Shown here piece after piece: positions 8,942 through 17,494 of a DNA stretch of 64,000 nt; the stretch's first letter is position 1; every line of letters begins with the position of its first letter. Source of the stretch: Mycolicibacterium frederiksbergense (GTDB taxonomy: Bacteria; Actinomycetota; Actinomycetes; Mycobacteriales; Mycobacteriaceae). The DNA lies in the NCBI RefSeq assembly GCF_012223425.1, contig NZ_CP038799.1, positions 5,316,249-5,380,248 on the forward strand, in the 5' to 3' direction. Position numbers and translations under genes: made by a program. A model generated the notes under the pieces. It saw only the letters and a program-made list of their open reading frames with translations. It was not told where the DNA came from and made no database searches.

Positions 8942-9085
8942 GTTTAGTATCCCGGCCCTCGTTTTCCGCAATGCTCACGGGCTCATTTGTCGCCATCGGC
9001 ATCCGCACCATGCGAGAATGCGATTACCGTTTTTCGGAAGTTCCATTAACAGCCGCCGTATCCACGATCCCGGGAGGGCCACGAT

Positions 9086-9706
9086 ATGAAGGACTGGCTG
9101 GCCAACTCTTTGGTGCTGGTGTCCGACTACCGCGTGCCCGACCCGACCGCCGTCTGGCCGCTGTTGCAGCGCCGCACCGACGCACTGGCGGGCATGGGTG
9201 TCCACCACGTACTGGTCTACACCTCGACGACGGATCCCGAGCGTGTTCTGGTGATCCTCGGCATTCACGCCCACGAACCGGTGCTGGATCTGCTGCGGTC
9301 CCGGGTGTTCTTCGACTGGTTCGACGCCGTCGGCGTCCAGGACCTGCCCGCGGTGTTCGCCGGTGAACTGTTCGAACGGATCGACTTCGACCACGATGAG
9401 CATCCCGCCCCGCCGGTGATGGTGTCGATGGTGACCTCGGTCGCCGATATCACCGCACTGAACACGCGGGTGCGGGGCGCGGCCAAGGCCTTCCATGCCT
9501 CCGGAGTTCAGCGCTTCTGGAGCTTCCGTGCGCTCGACGATCCGCACGAGGTGCTGATCCTGCAGCAGATCGACGACGAACTCAGTGCCCGGCGCTGGCT
9601 GCACGATTCCGACGATGCGGCCGAATGGCTCGCCGAAGCCGGTGTGGGAGCCTACCCGCCGGTGTTCATCGGCCAGTTTCAGCAGATGATGCGCATCGAG
9701 GGCTGA
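9086..9706 (+). CDS. conserved-looking protein of unknown function, divergent from a KstR-type site
   Basis: Encodes 206 residues with no signal peptide or membrane segment. The sequence reads as a two-part alpha/beta protein whose halves share a similar layout (VLVYTSTTDPERVLVILGIH and FWSFRALDDPHEVLILQQID), possibly a duplicated ferredoxin-like fold. No catalytic motif was recognised. The ATG is preceded by GGGAGG. The stop overlaps the start of the Bfd-like gene by one base (TGATG), so the two are translationally coupled. It may belong to the sterol regulon through the operator at 8928. Confidence 0.8.
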   Translation: MKDWLANSLVLVSDYRVPDPTAVWPLLQRRTDALAGMGVHHVLVYTSTTDPERVLVILGIHAHEPVLDLLRSRVFFDWFDAVGVQDLPAVFAGELFERIDFDHDEHPAPPVMVSMVTSVADITALNTRVRGAAKAFHASGVQRFWSFRALDDPHEVLILQQIDDELSARRWLHDSDDAAEWLAEAGVGAYPPVFIGQFQQMMRIEG

Positions 9707-9906
9707 TGTTCGTCTGCCTCTGCAACGGCATCACCAGTCATGAGGTGGCTGATGCGGTGGACGGCGGTGCCGCCACCACCAAACAGGTGGCCGTGGCCTG
9801 CGGGGCCGGCGCCGACTGCGGACGCTGCCGGCGCACGATCCGCGCGATCATCGAATCCCGGGGCGCTGGGCGCGCGACCACCACCGCCGGTCCTCCTCGG
9901 AGCTGA
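9706..9906 (+). CDS. Bfd-like [2Fe-2S] ferredoxin
   Basis: A 66-residue protein with cysteines at 4, 6, 38 and 41. This is exactly the C-x-C-x31-C-x2-C spacing of bacterioferritin-associated ferredoxin; Cys32 is extra. Such proteins bind a 2Fe-2S cluster and donate electrons, in the classical case to release iron from bacterioferritin. It is coupled by TGATG to the preceding gene, so its partner here may be that protein rather than bacterioferritin. Its last 59 bases overlap the convergent HAD gene. Confidence 0.85.
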   Translation: MFVCLCNGITSHEVADAVDGGAATTKQVAVACGAGADCGRCRRTIRAIIESRGAGRATTTAGPPRS

Positions 9907-10597
9907 CCCGAAGCACCGGCCAGCCGTTCCTGGCCGCGGCGGCCGCGAGGCCCGGCCGGGGATTGACCGCGCTGGGATGTCCGACCGCATCGAGCACCGG
10001 CAGATCCTCGGTGCCGTCGGCGTAGCAGAAGCTCTCGGCCAGATCGATGCCGCGCTGCGCGCTGAAGTCCATCACCGCTCTTGCCTTCTGGCTTCCCCAC
10101 ACGACGGGTTTGGCGATGTACCCGGTCAGCTTGTCCTCGGCGTCCACCTCGAAGTGGTTGCACAGCACATGCTCGATGCCGAGATGGCGGGCGACCGGCC
10201 CGGCGTGCATGGTCAGGGCCGACGAACTCATCGCCACCGTGTGCCCGCGCTCCTGGTGTGCGGCGACCACGCGGGTCATCACCGGGAAGAGTCGACCGGC
10301 GATGCGGGTGGTGAACAACTCGTCTCCGAGGGCCTCGAGCTCGGCCAGCGGTTCGCCTGCGAGGTATCCCGCCGCGCGCTGAAGCAGCCGGGCGAACTGC
10401 ATCCGGCCCAGTTTGTAGCGGAGGCTTGCCTCGAAGATCCCGGACAGTTCCCCGAATCCGGACTGCCCGTTGCGGATGCGGTGTCCGGCGTGCACCGTCG
10501 CGGTGAACCCACGCACCAGCGTCCCGTCGAGATCGAAGAACGCACCGATGTGTGGGCCTTGCGGACTCGCGAGTATGGCTGGCAGCGGGTCAGTCAC
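9848..10597 (-). CDS. HAD-superfamily phosphatase, subfamily IB
   Basis: A 249-residue protein with the HAD motif I FDLDGTLVRGF near the N-terminus, motif II serine (VAMSSSALTMH), the motif III lysine region (GSQKARAV) and motif IV acidic pair (YADGTEDLPVLDAVG). This is the HAD-IB / SerB-like layout. The GTG at 10597 (VTDPLPAILASP) is the preferred start. The substrate, a small phosphate ester, is unknown. The 3' end overlaps the Bfd-like gene tail to tail. Confidence 0.86.
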   Translation of the reverse strand: MTDPLPAILASPQGPHIGAFFDLDGTLVRGFTATVHAGHRIRNGQSGFGELSGIFEASLRYKLGRMQFARLLQRAAGYLAGEPLAELEALGDELFTTRIAGRLFPVMTRVVAAHQERGHTVAMSSSALTMHAGPVARHLGIEHVLCNHFEVDAEDKLTGYIAKPVVWGSQKARAVMDFSAQRGIDLAESFCYADGTEDLPVLDAVGHPSAVNPRPGLAAAAARNGWPVLRVSSEEDRRWWSRAQRPGIR

Positions 10598-10622
10598 TCT
10601 TCCATTGTGCGTGTTGCCGGAA

Positions 10623-11699
10623 TCAGGCCGGATACACCAGACCCTTGCCGGTGCCCAGCGGCAGATCGAGCGTGGTGCGGATGCCGGGTGCGGCGGCCAC
10701 CACATCGGGGATGGCGTTCACGATCCGGCCGGCGGCGGCCAGGATGGCGGCGTAGTTGTGATCACCGCGGCTGCTGGTCGGACAGATGTCGACCACATAG
10801 GACGGTTCGCCGCTGATCTCGACGCGGTAGGACCCGCCCGGTTGCGCGGGCTGAGCCCAGTCCGGGCGCAGGTCCTCGCGCACCCGGGTGATGTGTTCGA
10901 CGACGATCACCGGTTTCCCGCCGACCATGCCGTTGATCTCGAACCGCATCGCGGCCACGGTGCCCTTGGCGATGACGCCGGTGGCGACGGGGATGTCCTC
11001 CGGTGCGGGCTCCAGTTCGTAATTCTCGGTGATCTCGTCGACCTCGACGCCCAGACCGGCCGCCAGCATCCGGATCGCCGTGCCCCAGGCCGCGCTCAGG
11101 ATCCCCGGCAGGAACAGCATGCCGGGCTGATCGATGGGATTGCCGAAGCCCATCACGATCGACATCACCTCGGCGCCGTCGTAGGTGGCGTAGTCGGCGA
11201 TTTCCATGGTCTTGATCTGGTCGATGCGCTGGCAGGTGCTGGCGATCGCGAACGGGACCAGGTCGGTGGCGAACCCGGGATCGACACCGGTGATGTACAC
11301 ACTCGAATTACCTTGTCGTGCCGCATCTTCCACGCGTGCAATGGCCTTCTCCGGCATTGCGCCCCACGGGAACTGCAGACCGCCCGGAGCGGAGCCGACC
11401 ACGTTGATACCGGCCGCGAGCGCTGCCATCACATCGCGGGTCGCCTCGACGGGGCGGGTGTCGCCCATCGCGCAGTACACGAGGCAGTCCGGCTTCGCGG
11501 CCAGCGCGTCCTCGATGCCCAGCGTCGCGGTCACCCCGGTGACGGTGTCCAGTCCGGCGAGCTCACCGGCGTCGCGGCCGACCTTGGCCTCGGTCGAGGT
11601 GCCCACCGCGACGAGCTCGAACCGGGGGTCACCGATGAGCTGAATCAAGGACAGCCGGCCGCAGTTTCCGGTGCCGACGAGTGCCACGCGAATGGCCAT
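10623..11699 (-). CDS. dihydrodipicolinate-reductase-like NAD(P)-dependent oxidoreductase
   Basis: A 358-residue protein beginning MAIRVALVGTGNCG, a Rossmann dinucleotide-binding motif, with DapB-N-like architecture and a longer C-terminal domain. Proteins of this type occur in actinobacterial sterol regulons (the Rv1059 type in M. tuberculosis), but their reaction is not established. GAGGAG lies 6 bases before the ATG. It is divergent from the SDR gene, with a KstR-type operator between them, which supports a steroid-related role. Confidence 0.85.
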   Translation of the reverse strand: MAIRVALVGTGNCGRLSLIQLIGDPRFELVAVGTSTEAKVGRDAGELAGLDTVTGVTATLGIEDALAAKPDCLVYCAMGDTRPVEATRDVMAALAAGINVVGSAPGGLQFPWGAMPEKAIARVEDAARQGNSSVYITGVDPGFATDLVPFAIASTCQRIDQIKTMEIADYATYDGAEVMSIVMGFGNPIDQPGMLFLPGILSAAWGTAIRMLAAGLGVEVDEITENYELEPAPEDIPVATGVIAKGTVAAMRFEINGMVGGKPVIVVEHITRVREDLRPDWAQPAQPGGSYRVEISGEPSYVVDICPTSSRGDHNYAAILAAAGRIVNAIPDVVAAAPGIRTTLDLPLGTGKGLVYPA

Positions 11700-11755
11700 A
11701 CAGGTCTCCTCACGGTGTTTGGTCTGGTCGCAGTATGCGGGGGCCGGACACAAAT

Positions 11756-11769
11756 TGGAACAGGTTCTA
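11756..11769. promoter_or_regulatory. KstR-type operator (TGGAACAGGTTCTA)
   Basis: A second exact match to TnnAACnnGTTnnA, midway between the divergent starts at 11699 and 11803. As at 8928, it is followed by the sequence GTTTA, so operator and promoter probably overlap in the same way at both sites. Both flanking genes encode oxidoreductases. Confidence 0.82.
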
Positions 11770-11802
11770 GTTTATTTCGGGGTTGAGGTAGCCTGACGCC
11801 TC

Positions 11803-12546
11803 ATGGGACGCGTGGACGGAAAAGTGGTACTCATCAGCGGCGGCGCACAGGGAATGGGTGCCGCCCACGCCAAGATGCTCATCGACGAAGGCGCCAAGGT
11901 GGTCGTCGGCGACATCCTCGACGAGAAGGGTACGGCGCTGGCCGCCGAACTCGGCGACTCCGTCCGGTATGTCCACCTCGACGTCACCGACGCCGACCAG
12001 TGGGCCGCAGCGGTCAACACCGCCGTCGAGACCTACGGCAGCCTCACCACCCTGGTGAACAACGCGGGCATCGTCGCGCTCGGCAAGATCGGCCAATTCG
12101 ATATGGCCAAGTGGCAGAAGGTCATCGACGTCAACCTGACCGGGACCTTCCTGGGCATGCAGGCCGTCGTCGAACAGATGAAGGCCGCCGGCGGCGGCTC
12201 GATCATCAATGTGTCCTCGATCGAGGGCCTGCGCGGCGCACCCATGGTGCACCCGTACGTGGCGTCCAAATGGGCGGTGCGCGGGTTGGCCAAGTCCGCC
12301 GCGATCGAGCTCGGCAAGTTCAACATCCGGATCAACTCGCTGCACCCGGGCTTCATCCGCACCCCGATGACCAAACACTTCCCCGACGACATGGTCACCT
12401 CGCCGCTGGGCCGGCCGGGCCGCTCCGAAGAGGTCTCGACCTTCGTGGTGTTCCTGGCCAGCGATGAGTCGTCGTTCTCGACCGGCGCGGAGTTCGTGGT
12501 CGACGGTGGTCTGATCACCGACGTCCCGCACAAGGACCTGTTCTGA
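11803..12546 (+). CDS. short-chain dehydrogenase, 3-alpha/20-beta-hydroxysteroid dehydrogenase type
   Basis: A 247-residue classical SDR. It has the cofactor loop SGGAQGMGAAHA, the LVNNAG motif, the catalytic Ser in NVSSIEG, YVASK, and a C-terminal GAEFVVDGG. The overall sequence resembles mycobacterial 20-beta-hydroxysteroid dehydrogenase (Rv2002 type), including GDILDEKG, which points to NAD(H) use. The KstR-type site upstream supports a steroid substrate. A hairpin follows 32 bases after the stop. Confidence 0.93.
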   Translation: MGRVDGKVVLISGGAQGMGAAHAKMLIDEGAKVVVGDILDEKGTALAAELGDSVRYVHLDVTDADQWAAAVNTAVETYGSLTTLVNNAGIVALGKIGQFDMAKWQKVIDVNLTGTFLGMQAVVEQMKAAGGGSIINVSSIEGLRGAPMVHPYVASKWAVRGLAKSAAIELGKFNIRINSLHPGFIRTPMTKHFPDDMVTSPLGRPGRSEEVSTFVVFLASDESSFSTGAEFVVDGGLITDVPHKDLF

Positions 12547-12578
12547 TATGGGGAGCTGATTGTCAACAAGGCAGGGTG

Positions 12579-12614
12579 AAGCGGCGGCCGCGACCGTCGC
12601 CGTGGCCGCCGCTT
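12579..12614 (+). terminator. hairpin after the SDR gene
   Basis: AAGCGGCGGCC and GGCCGCCGCTT form a perfect 11-base stem around a 14-base loop. No T-run follows, as is common for mycobacterial terminators. It probably marks the end of the native SDR unit and the left limit of the inserted DNA. Confidence 0.6.
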
Positions 12615-14030
12615 CGTTGACCAGATGAGTGTCTCGGTGCTGTCGAGCGTGTCGTGTCGACGCGTTGTCAGTCTGGTATGCGCGGGTTGGTTACCGCAGG
12701 ATCGGGACTTCGAGTCGGAGTTGGCCGCCATCTAGAGTCGAGCGTGATCATGTTGCCGTGCAACGTGATTGCTCATAGAACGGACGCGGATCACTCCAAG
12801 ACGCTTGCCGTCACCACTGAGGTCGTCATCTGGAAAATTGTGGGCCGGCTACTCGTCGAGGACCGCCAGCGACCAGCACCAGCCGGCCAGTTCCCTGGCC
12901 ACCGCGATGTTGGCGACCACGGATCGCTTCCGGCGTTGATCAAAGCCGGTCCAGCGGTAGTGCAGGCGTCGGTTGGCGGCCTGTCCGCGAGCCCGTGCCG
13001 CCGGGGAGGCCAGGTCCCATCGTCGTCGCAACACCTGCCCCGGCCGATACGGGCTGCGGTGGTGCCATGCCGCTTCGACCAACAGGCGCCGTACGTGTTT
13101 GTTGCCGGTCTTGGTCACCTCGCCCTGGACCCGACTGCCACCGGAGGAGAATTCGGACGGGACCAGCCCCAGGTAGGCGCCGATCGTTCGTCCGGTTAGT
13201 CGGCGCCAGTCGCCGATCTCGGTGGCCAACCCGAACGCGGTCAACGTGGCGATCCCGCGGATGCACCCCAGCCGTCGGACTACCGGAGTGAACTCGCTGT
13301 CGGCGGCCATCGCGTCGATCGCGGCCTCCAGGCGTTCCCGCCGGTCGATGCAGGCGCTCATGGCGTCGAATGCGGCGTCGTAGGTCAACTGCAGTGCCCT
13401 GTTTTCGAAGCGCTGCTTGCGCAGCCACAGTTCGTGACGATTGGTCCAGGCCGCGCCGTCGTAGTACACGATGCCCTGCCGCAAAAGCAGTTTCGATAGT
13501 CGGTGCCGAGCGGCCATCAGATCGCCGCGGCAGTCCTCGCGGGCCCTCACCAGATCACGAGCCGCTTCCTGATCGGCAGTGGGAACCGCAACCGCGGTGA
13601 TCTGGCCCAGATGCAACAAACGAGCCAGATGCGCCGCGTCGCGAGCGTCGGTTTTGACCCGATCGCCAGCGGGACGGATCAGTTTCGAGGGCGCGGCGAC
13701 CTGGCACTCTATCCCCGCCACCGCCAGAGCCCGGGCCAGGCAAAATCCGGTGGGACCGGCCTCATAAGTCACCGACACCGGACCGGGCAACCCGTTGATC
13801 CAGCTCAGAATGTCGTGATGATCCGGCGTCAGCCGCCGCTCAACGACTTCACCTGTTTCTCGGTCCAAACCGCACGCGACAACCGAACGTGCATGCACAT
13901 CCAACCCAACGCTCGTACGCTGACTCACCACTGGGGCCTCCTACATCTGTGGCTCTACCGGCCAGGACCCAATTCCTGTCGGCAACCCACGTTCACATGC
14001 AGTGAGGCCCCAGCCTCCTCATACGATCTA
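12615..14030 (-). mobile_element. IS110-family insertion sequence (ends approximate)
   Basis: The transposase gene at 12849-13931 is flanked by about 230 and 100 bases of non-coding DNA unlike the neighbouring units. The outer limits are inferred from the hairpin at 12579-12614 and the ribosome-binding region of the gene at 14124; no terminal inverted repeats or target duplication were found, which is normal for IS110 elements. A 10-base inverted repeat, CTGGGGCCTC (13931-13940) and GAGGCCCCAG (14004-14013), encloses 63 bases just upstream of the transposase start. This is where many IS110 elements encode their bridge RNA. Confidence 0.7.
12849..13931 (-). CDS. IS110-family transposase
   Basis: A 360-residue transposase. 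It has an N-terminal DEDD RuvC-like domain (VGLDVHARSVVACGLD, YEAGPTGFCLARAL, KTDARDAAHLARLL) and a C-terminal Transposase_20 domain (LGCIRGIATLTAFGLATEIGDW, YLGLVPSEFSSGGSRVQGEVTKTGNKHVRRLLVEAAWH). IS110 enzymes recombine DNA using this nuclease fold with a conserved C-terminal serine (the SSGG loop). The GTG start is preceded by AGGAGG, whose bases are part of the inverted repeat upstream. The gene looks intact. Confidence 0.95.
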   Translation of the reverse strand: MVSQRTSVGLDVHARSVVACGLDRETGEVVERRLTPDHHDILSWINGLPGPVSVTYEAGPTGFCLARALAVAGIECQVAAPSKLIRPAGDRVKTDARDAAHLARLLHLGQITAVAVPTADQEAARDLVRAREDCRGDLMAARHRLSKLLLRQGIVYYDGAAWTNRHELWLRKQRFENRALQLTYDAAFDAMSACIDRRERLEAAIDAMAADSEFTPVVRRLGCIRGIATLTAFGLATEIGDWRRLTGRTIGAYLGLVPSEFSSGGSRVQGEVTKTGNKHVRRLLVEAAWHHRSPYRPGQVLRRRWDLASPAARARGQAANRRLHYRWTGFDQRRKRSVVANIAVARELAGWCWSLAVLDE

Positions 14031-14123
14031 GGGGCGGTGGTCTGGTTCCTGGGTGACGACCGGTCGCCGGACAGGGCGACCCGGCAGGGCAGGATGGGGG
14101 TCAACCCATCACAGGAGGACACC

Positions 14124-14366
14124 GTGCCCGATTCGACGACGAGGCCAGACGCAACCGAACGGCAGGCCCTTGCCGAGATCACCGCGGAGCGCGGGTGGAC
14201 CCGGCGCGTCGCCGACCGGGTCGACATCTACCTGCGCGGAGCGGCGCGTATCCGGGTGATCTGGCAGGGCGACGAGGCCATCAGCGGGGGATCCCGCTAC
14301 CACGACGACGGCATGGAGCAATACACCCGCGACCTGGCGACGGTGAAGGGCTGGCTGACGCACTGA
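14124..14366 (+). CDS. small conserved-looking protein, function unknown
   Basis: Encodes 80 residues from a GTG with AGGAGG 5-10 bases upstream. The protein is soluble and charged and ends YTRDLATVKGWLTH. No motif was recognised. It lies 25 bases upstream of cinA in the same direction and may be co-transcribed with it. Confidence 0.7.
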   Translation: MPDSTTRPDATERQALAEITAERGWTRRVADRVDIYLRGAARIRVIWQGDEAISGGSRYHDDGMEQYTRDLATVKGWLTH

Positions 14367-14391
14367 CGGCGTCGCTGCCTAGGCTCATACC

Positions 14392-15675
14392 ATGACTGTG
14401 CGCGCGGCGATCGTGGTGACCGGAACCGAGGTGCTGACCGGGCGCATCCAGGATCTCAACGGGCCCTGGCTCGCCGACCGGCTGCTGGAGCTGGGTGTGG
14501 AACTGGCCTATGTCACCCAGTGTGGTGACCGCGCCGACGATATCGAGGCGCAGCTGCGCTTCCTCGCCGACCAGGGTGTCGACCTCATCATCACCAGCGG
14601 CGGCCTCGGCCCGACGGCCGATGATCTGACGGTGGCCACCGTCGCGCGATTCGCCGGCCGCGAACTGTTGCTCGACGGCCCCCTCGAAGTCCGCATCGCC
14701 GAGATCCTGCGCACCCTGATGGCCGGGCGCGACGGAGTCGACTTCGAGGCGGTGATGGCCGCCAACCGCAAGCAGGCGATGGTGCCCGCCGGTGCGGAGA
14801 TCCTGGATCCGGTGGGCACCGCGCCCGGGATTGTCCTGAGCCCAACTGGGGACGGGCCGACCGTGGTGGTGCTGCCCGGCCCGCCACGTGAACTGCAGCC
14901 GATGTGGTCGCGTGCGGTCGAGACCCTCGCCGTGCAGCAGGCGATCTCCGGACGCACCGAATACCGCCAGGAGACCGTCCGGATGTTCGGCCTCGCCGAG
15001 TCCGGGCTGGCGGATACGTTGCGGGAGGCCGAATCCCGTATCGACGGCTTCTCCGGCCTGGAGATCACCACCTGCCTTCGCCGCGGTGAACTGGAGATCG
15101 TCACCCGCTACGAACCGCCCGCCGCCGGTGCCTATGCCGCATTGATCGACCTGCTGCGGGACCGCCATCGAACCGAACTGTTCTCCACCGACGGTGCGCT
15201 GGTCGACGATCAGGTGGCCGCGCTGCTGGCCGGGCGCCGCTTCGCCACCGCAGAATCGTGCACGGCGGGCCTGCTGGCCGCCCGCATCGCGGACCGGGCC
15301 GGGTCGTCGGCCTATCTGGTCGGCGGGGTGGTGTCCTACTCCAACGAGGCCAAGGTGGAACTCCTCGGCGTGGACGCCGCACTGATCGACGAGCATGGCG
15401 CGGTGTCCGAGCCGGTGGCGCGCGCGATGGCCGAGGGTGCGCTGGCCCGCTTCGATGCCGACACCGCGGTCGGAATCACCGGAATCGCCGGGCCGGGCGG
15501 TGGGTCGGCGGAAAAGCCGGTCGGCACGGTGTGTTTCGGGGTGGCGCTGAGCGGCAGGCCGACGCTGGTGCGTACGTTGCGACTGCCCGGTGACCGCAGC
15601 GACGTGCGTGAGCGCTCGACGACGGTCGCCATGCACATGTTGCGCAACGAACTGTTGTCGCTGCCCCCGGACTAG
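14392..15675 (+). CDS. cinA: CinA-like protein (nicotinamide-nucleotide amidase / competence-damage protein)
   Basis: A 427-residue two-domain CinA. The N-terminal MoCF-like domain (GTEVLTGRIQDLNGPWLADRL, ITSGGLGPTADDLT, LPGPPRELQPMW) binds nucleotides, and the C-terminal domain carries ESCTAGLLAARIAD and VGITGIAGPGGGSAEKPVGTVCF of the NMN deamidase. The family acts on ADP-ribose or NMN in pyridine nucleotide recycling. Length matches the mycobacterial orthologue (Rv1901). The stop overlaps that of the convergent LLM gene by 4 bases. Confidence 0.95.
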   Translation: MTVRAAIVVTGTEVLTGRIQDLNGPWLADRLLELGVELAYVTQCGDRADDIEAQLRFLADQGVDLIITSGGLGPTADDLTVATVARFAGRELLLDGPLEVRIAEILRTLMAGRDGVDFEAVMAANRKQAMVPAGAEILDPVGTAPGIVLSPTGDGPTVVVLPGPPRELQPMWSRAVETLAVQQAISGRTEYRQETVRMFGLAESGLADTLREAESRIDGFSGLEITTCLRRGELEIVTRYEPPAAGAYAALIDLLRDRHRTELFSTDGALVDDQVAALLAGRRFATAESCTAGLLAARIADRAGSSAYLVGGVVSYSNEAKVELLGVDAALIDEHGAVSEPVARAMAEGALARFDADTAVGITGIAGPGGGSAEKPVGTVCFGVALSGRPTLVRTLRLPGDRSDVRERSTTVAMHMLRNELLSLPPD

Positions 15676-16610
15676 CCCGCGAACTCGGAGATGATCTGGG
15701 AGGCAAGGATTTCCAGAGTTTGATCGGAGGCGCGGTCGTGGGTGAACAAGACGACCTGGCCGAATCCCAGATCCCGCCAATGGCGCAGTCGCTCGACGAT
15801 CATGGGTGCGGTGCCGATCAGCCCGCCCTCGGTCAGTCCGAACCCTGGTCCACCGAAGCGCTTCTCGGCGAACTCGCGGACCTTCGGCAGGGACTGCTCG
15901 TCGGGCGCCAGGGCCATCACCGCCTCCACCGACATCACGATGGTGGACGGATCGCGTCCGATTCCGGAGCAGATGGAGCGCAGCACGGCCAGTTTGTGCT
16001 CCAACTCGCCGAGTGCGTAAGTGGGCACGTTCCACACGTCGGCGTAGCGCGCCACCAGTGGCAGCGTGTACTTTTCACCCACGCCGCCGACCACGATGGG
16101 CGGCCGCGGCTGCTGGAACGCGCCGGGACGGATGGGCATATCGCGGATGGCGTAGTGCTCGCCGGTGAAGTCGACGGTGCCGCTGCCGAACGCCTGGGTC
16201 AGGATCTCCAGCGATTCGGCCAGTCGCGCCGAACGGGTGGCGAACGAGCCCCAGTCCAGGCCGGTGCGCCGGTGCTCGTCCTCGATGGAGCCGCTGCCGA
16301 TCCCGAGTTGCAGGCGGCCTGCTGATATCTGGTCGAGCGTGGTGGCCATCTTCGCCAGCACCACCGGATGGCGGAACTGGTTGCACAGCACCATATGTCC
16401 GACCCGCAGCCGCTCGGTCCGGGCCAGCAGTGCAGTGGCCAGTGTCCAGGCCTCCAGGGAGTCGATCTCGGGCATGCCCGGGCCGTACAGATGGTCGTAC
16501 AGCCACAGCGACCCGATGCCGAGTTCCTCGCAGCGCTGCGCACGATGCAGCACGTCGGCAAAGGAGAAACCCATCTGCGGGACGTAGACACCGATATCGA
16601 GCTCACCCAT
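15672..16610 (-). CDS. LLM-class F420-dependent oxidoreductase
   Basis: A 312-residue luciferase-like TIM-barrel protein (VYVPQMGFSFADVLHRAQRCEELG, LWLYDHLYG, GRLQLGIGSGSIEDEHRRTG, PPIVVGGVGEKYTLPLVARYADVWN). This pattern is typical of mycobacterial F420-dependent enzymes. It is the last gene of a three-gene operon after another LLM protein (9-base gap) and an alpha/beta hydrolase. The substrate is unknown. Confidence 0.92.
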   Translation of the reverse strand: MGELDIGVYVPQMGFSFADVLHRAQRCEELGIGSLWLYDHLYGPGMPEIDSLEAWTLATALLARTERLRVGHMVLCNQFRHPVVLAKMATTLDQISAGRLQLGIGSGSIEDEHRRTGLDWGSFATRSARLAESLEILTQAFGSGTVDFTGEHYAIRDMPIRPGAFQQPRPPIVVGGVGEKYTLPLVARYADVWNVPTYALGELEHKLAVLRSICSGIGRDPSTIVMSVEAVMALAPDEQSLPKVREFAEKRFGGPGFGLTEGGLIGTAPMIVERLRHWRDLGFGQVVLFTHDRASDQTLEILASQIISEFAG

Positions 16611-16619
16611 CGGCGGATA

Positions 16620-17480
16620 TCAGTTCAGTACGGGCGCAAGCCGACGCCACTGCTGCATCGGCAGCGCTGTCGGATCCGCGTCGAGCACCTGGACGCACAC
16701 ATGGTCGGCGCCGGCGGCCTTGTGCTCGTTGACCCGCGCCAGGATCGCTTCCTCGTTGCCCCACACCACGATTGCGTCGACCAGCCGGTCGCTGACCGAA
16801 GCCACGTCGTCTTCGGTGAACCCGGAGCGCAGCAGGTTGTTCGCATAATTCGGCATGGCCAGGTAGCCACGCACCCACTCGCGTCCGATCTCGCGGGCGG
16901 CGTCGGCGTCGTCGCTGAGCACGGCGGTCTGCTCGGGCAGCAGCAGGGGTCCGTCGCCGAGGCGCTCCCTGGCGGTGGCGGTGTGCTCGGGGGTGACCAG
17001 GTAGGGGTGTGCGCCGCGTGAGCGGTCGGCGGCAAGGCGAAGCATCTTCGGCCCGAGCGCGGCGAGCACCCGGTCCTCGGCCGCGACGGGCTGCTCGGCG
17101 TTGTCCAGTCCGTCCAGGAAGGCCGCGGTGGCGGCCAGCGGCTTGCGGTAGGTGCCCGGGGACTTCGAATCGATCAGTGGCGCGTGGCTGACGCCGATAC
17201 CCAGCAGGAACCGACGGCCGTGCGCCGCGGAGAGCCGTGCGTGTGCGGCCGCCACCTCGGCGGGCTCGTGCATCCAGAGGTTGAGGATGCCGGTGGCGAT
17301 GGTGACGGTCTTCGTGGCGGTCAGCAGGTTCTCGACCGAGTCGAGCACAGGTCCGCCGACGTCGGGAATCCACAGCGCGGTGTAGCCGAGCTCTTCGAGT
17401 TCGGCCGCTGCCTCGGCGGCGTGGCCGGCATCGCCGTACCGCAGATGTGAGCTCCAAATTCCGGTTCCCGAAAGTTCCAC
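16620..17480 (-). CDS. LLM-class F420-dependent oxidoreductase (second paralogue)
   Basis: A 286-residue LLM protein distinct from its neighbour. It starts MELSGTGIWSSHLRYGD and has LEELGYTALWIPD, LLTATKTVTIATGILNLW, RRFLLGIGVSHAPLID and ALGPKMLRLAADR. The layout fits the TIGR03620-type mycobacterial F420 subfamily. It lies 14 bases downstream of the alpha/beta hydrolase gene, so the three genes probably act on one substrate class. Confidence 0.92.
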   Translation of the reverse strand: MELSGTGIWSSHLRYGDAGHAAEAAAELEELGYTALWIPDVGGPVLDSVENLLTATKTVTIATGILNLWMHEPAEVAAAHARLSAAHGRRFLLGIGVSHAPLIDSKSPGTYRKPLAATAAFLDGLDNAEQPVAAEDRVLAALGPKMLRLAADRSRGAHPYLVTPEHTATARERLGDGPLLLPEQTAVLSDDADAAREIGREWVRGYLAMPNYANNLLRSGFTEDDVASVSDRLVDAIVVWGNEEAILARVNEHKAAGADHVCVQVLDADPTALPMQQWRRLAPVLN

Positions 17481-17494
17481 GTGCCGAACTCCTT

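Noticed and set aside
14281..16035. 584-codon minus-strand frame across cinA
   Set aside because: Shadow of cinA and the LLM gene; the plus-strand CinA motifs are complete.
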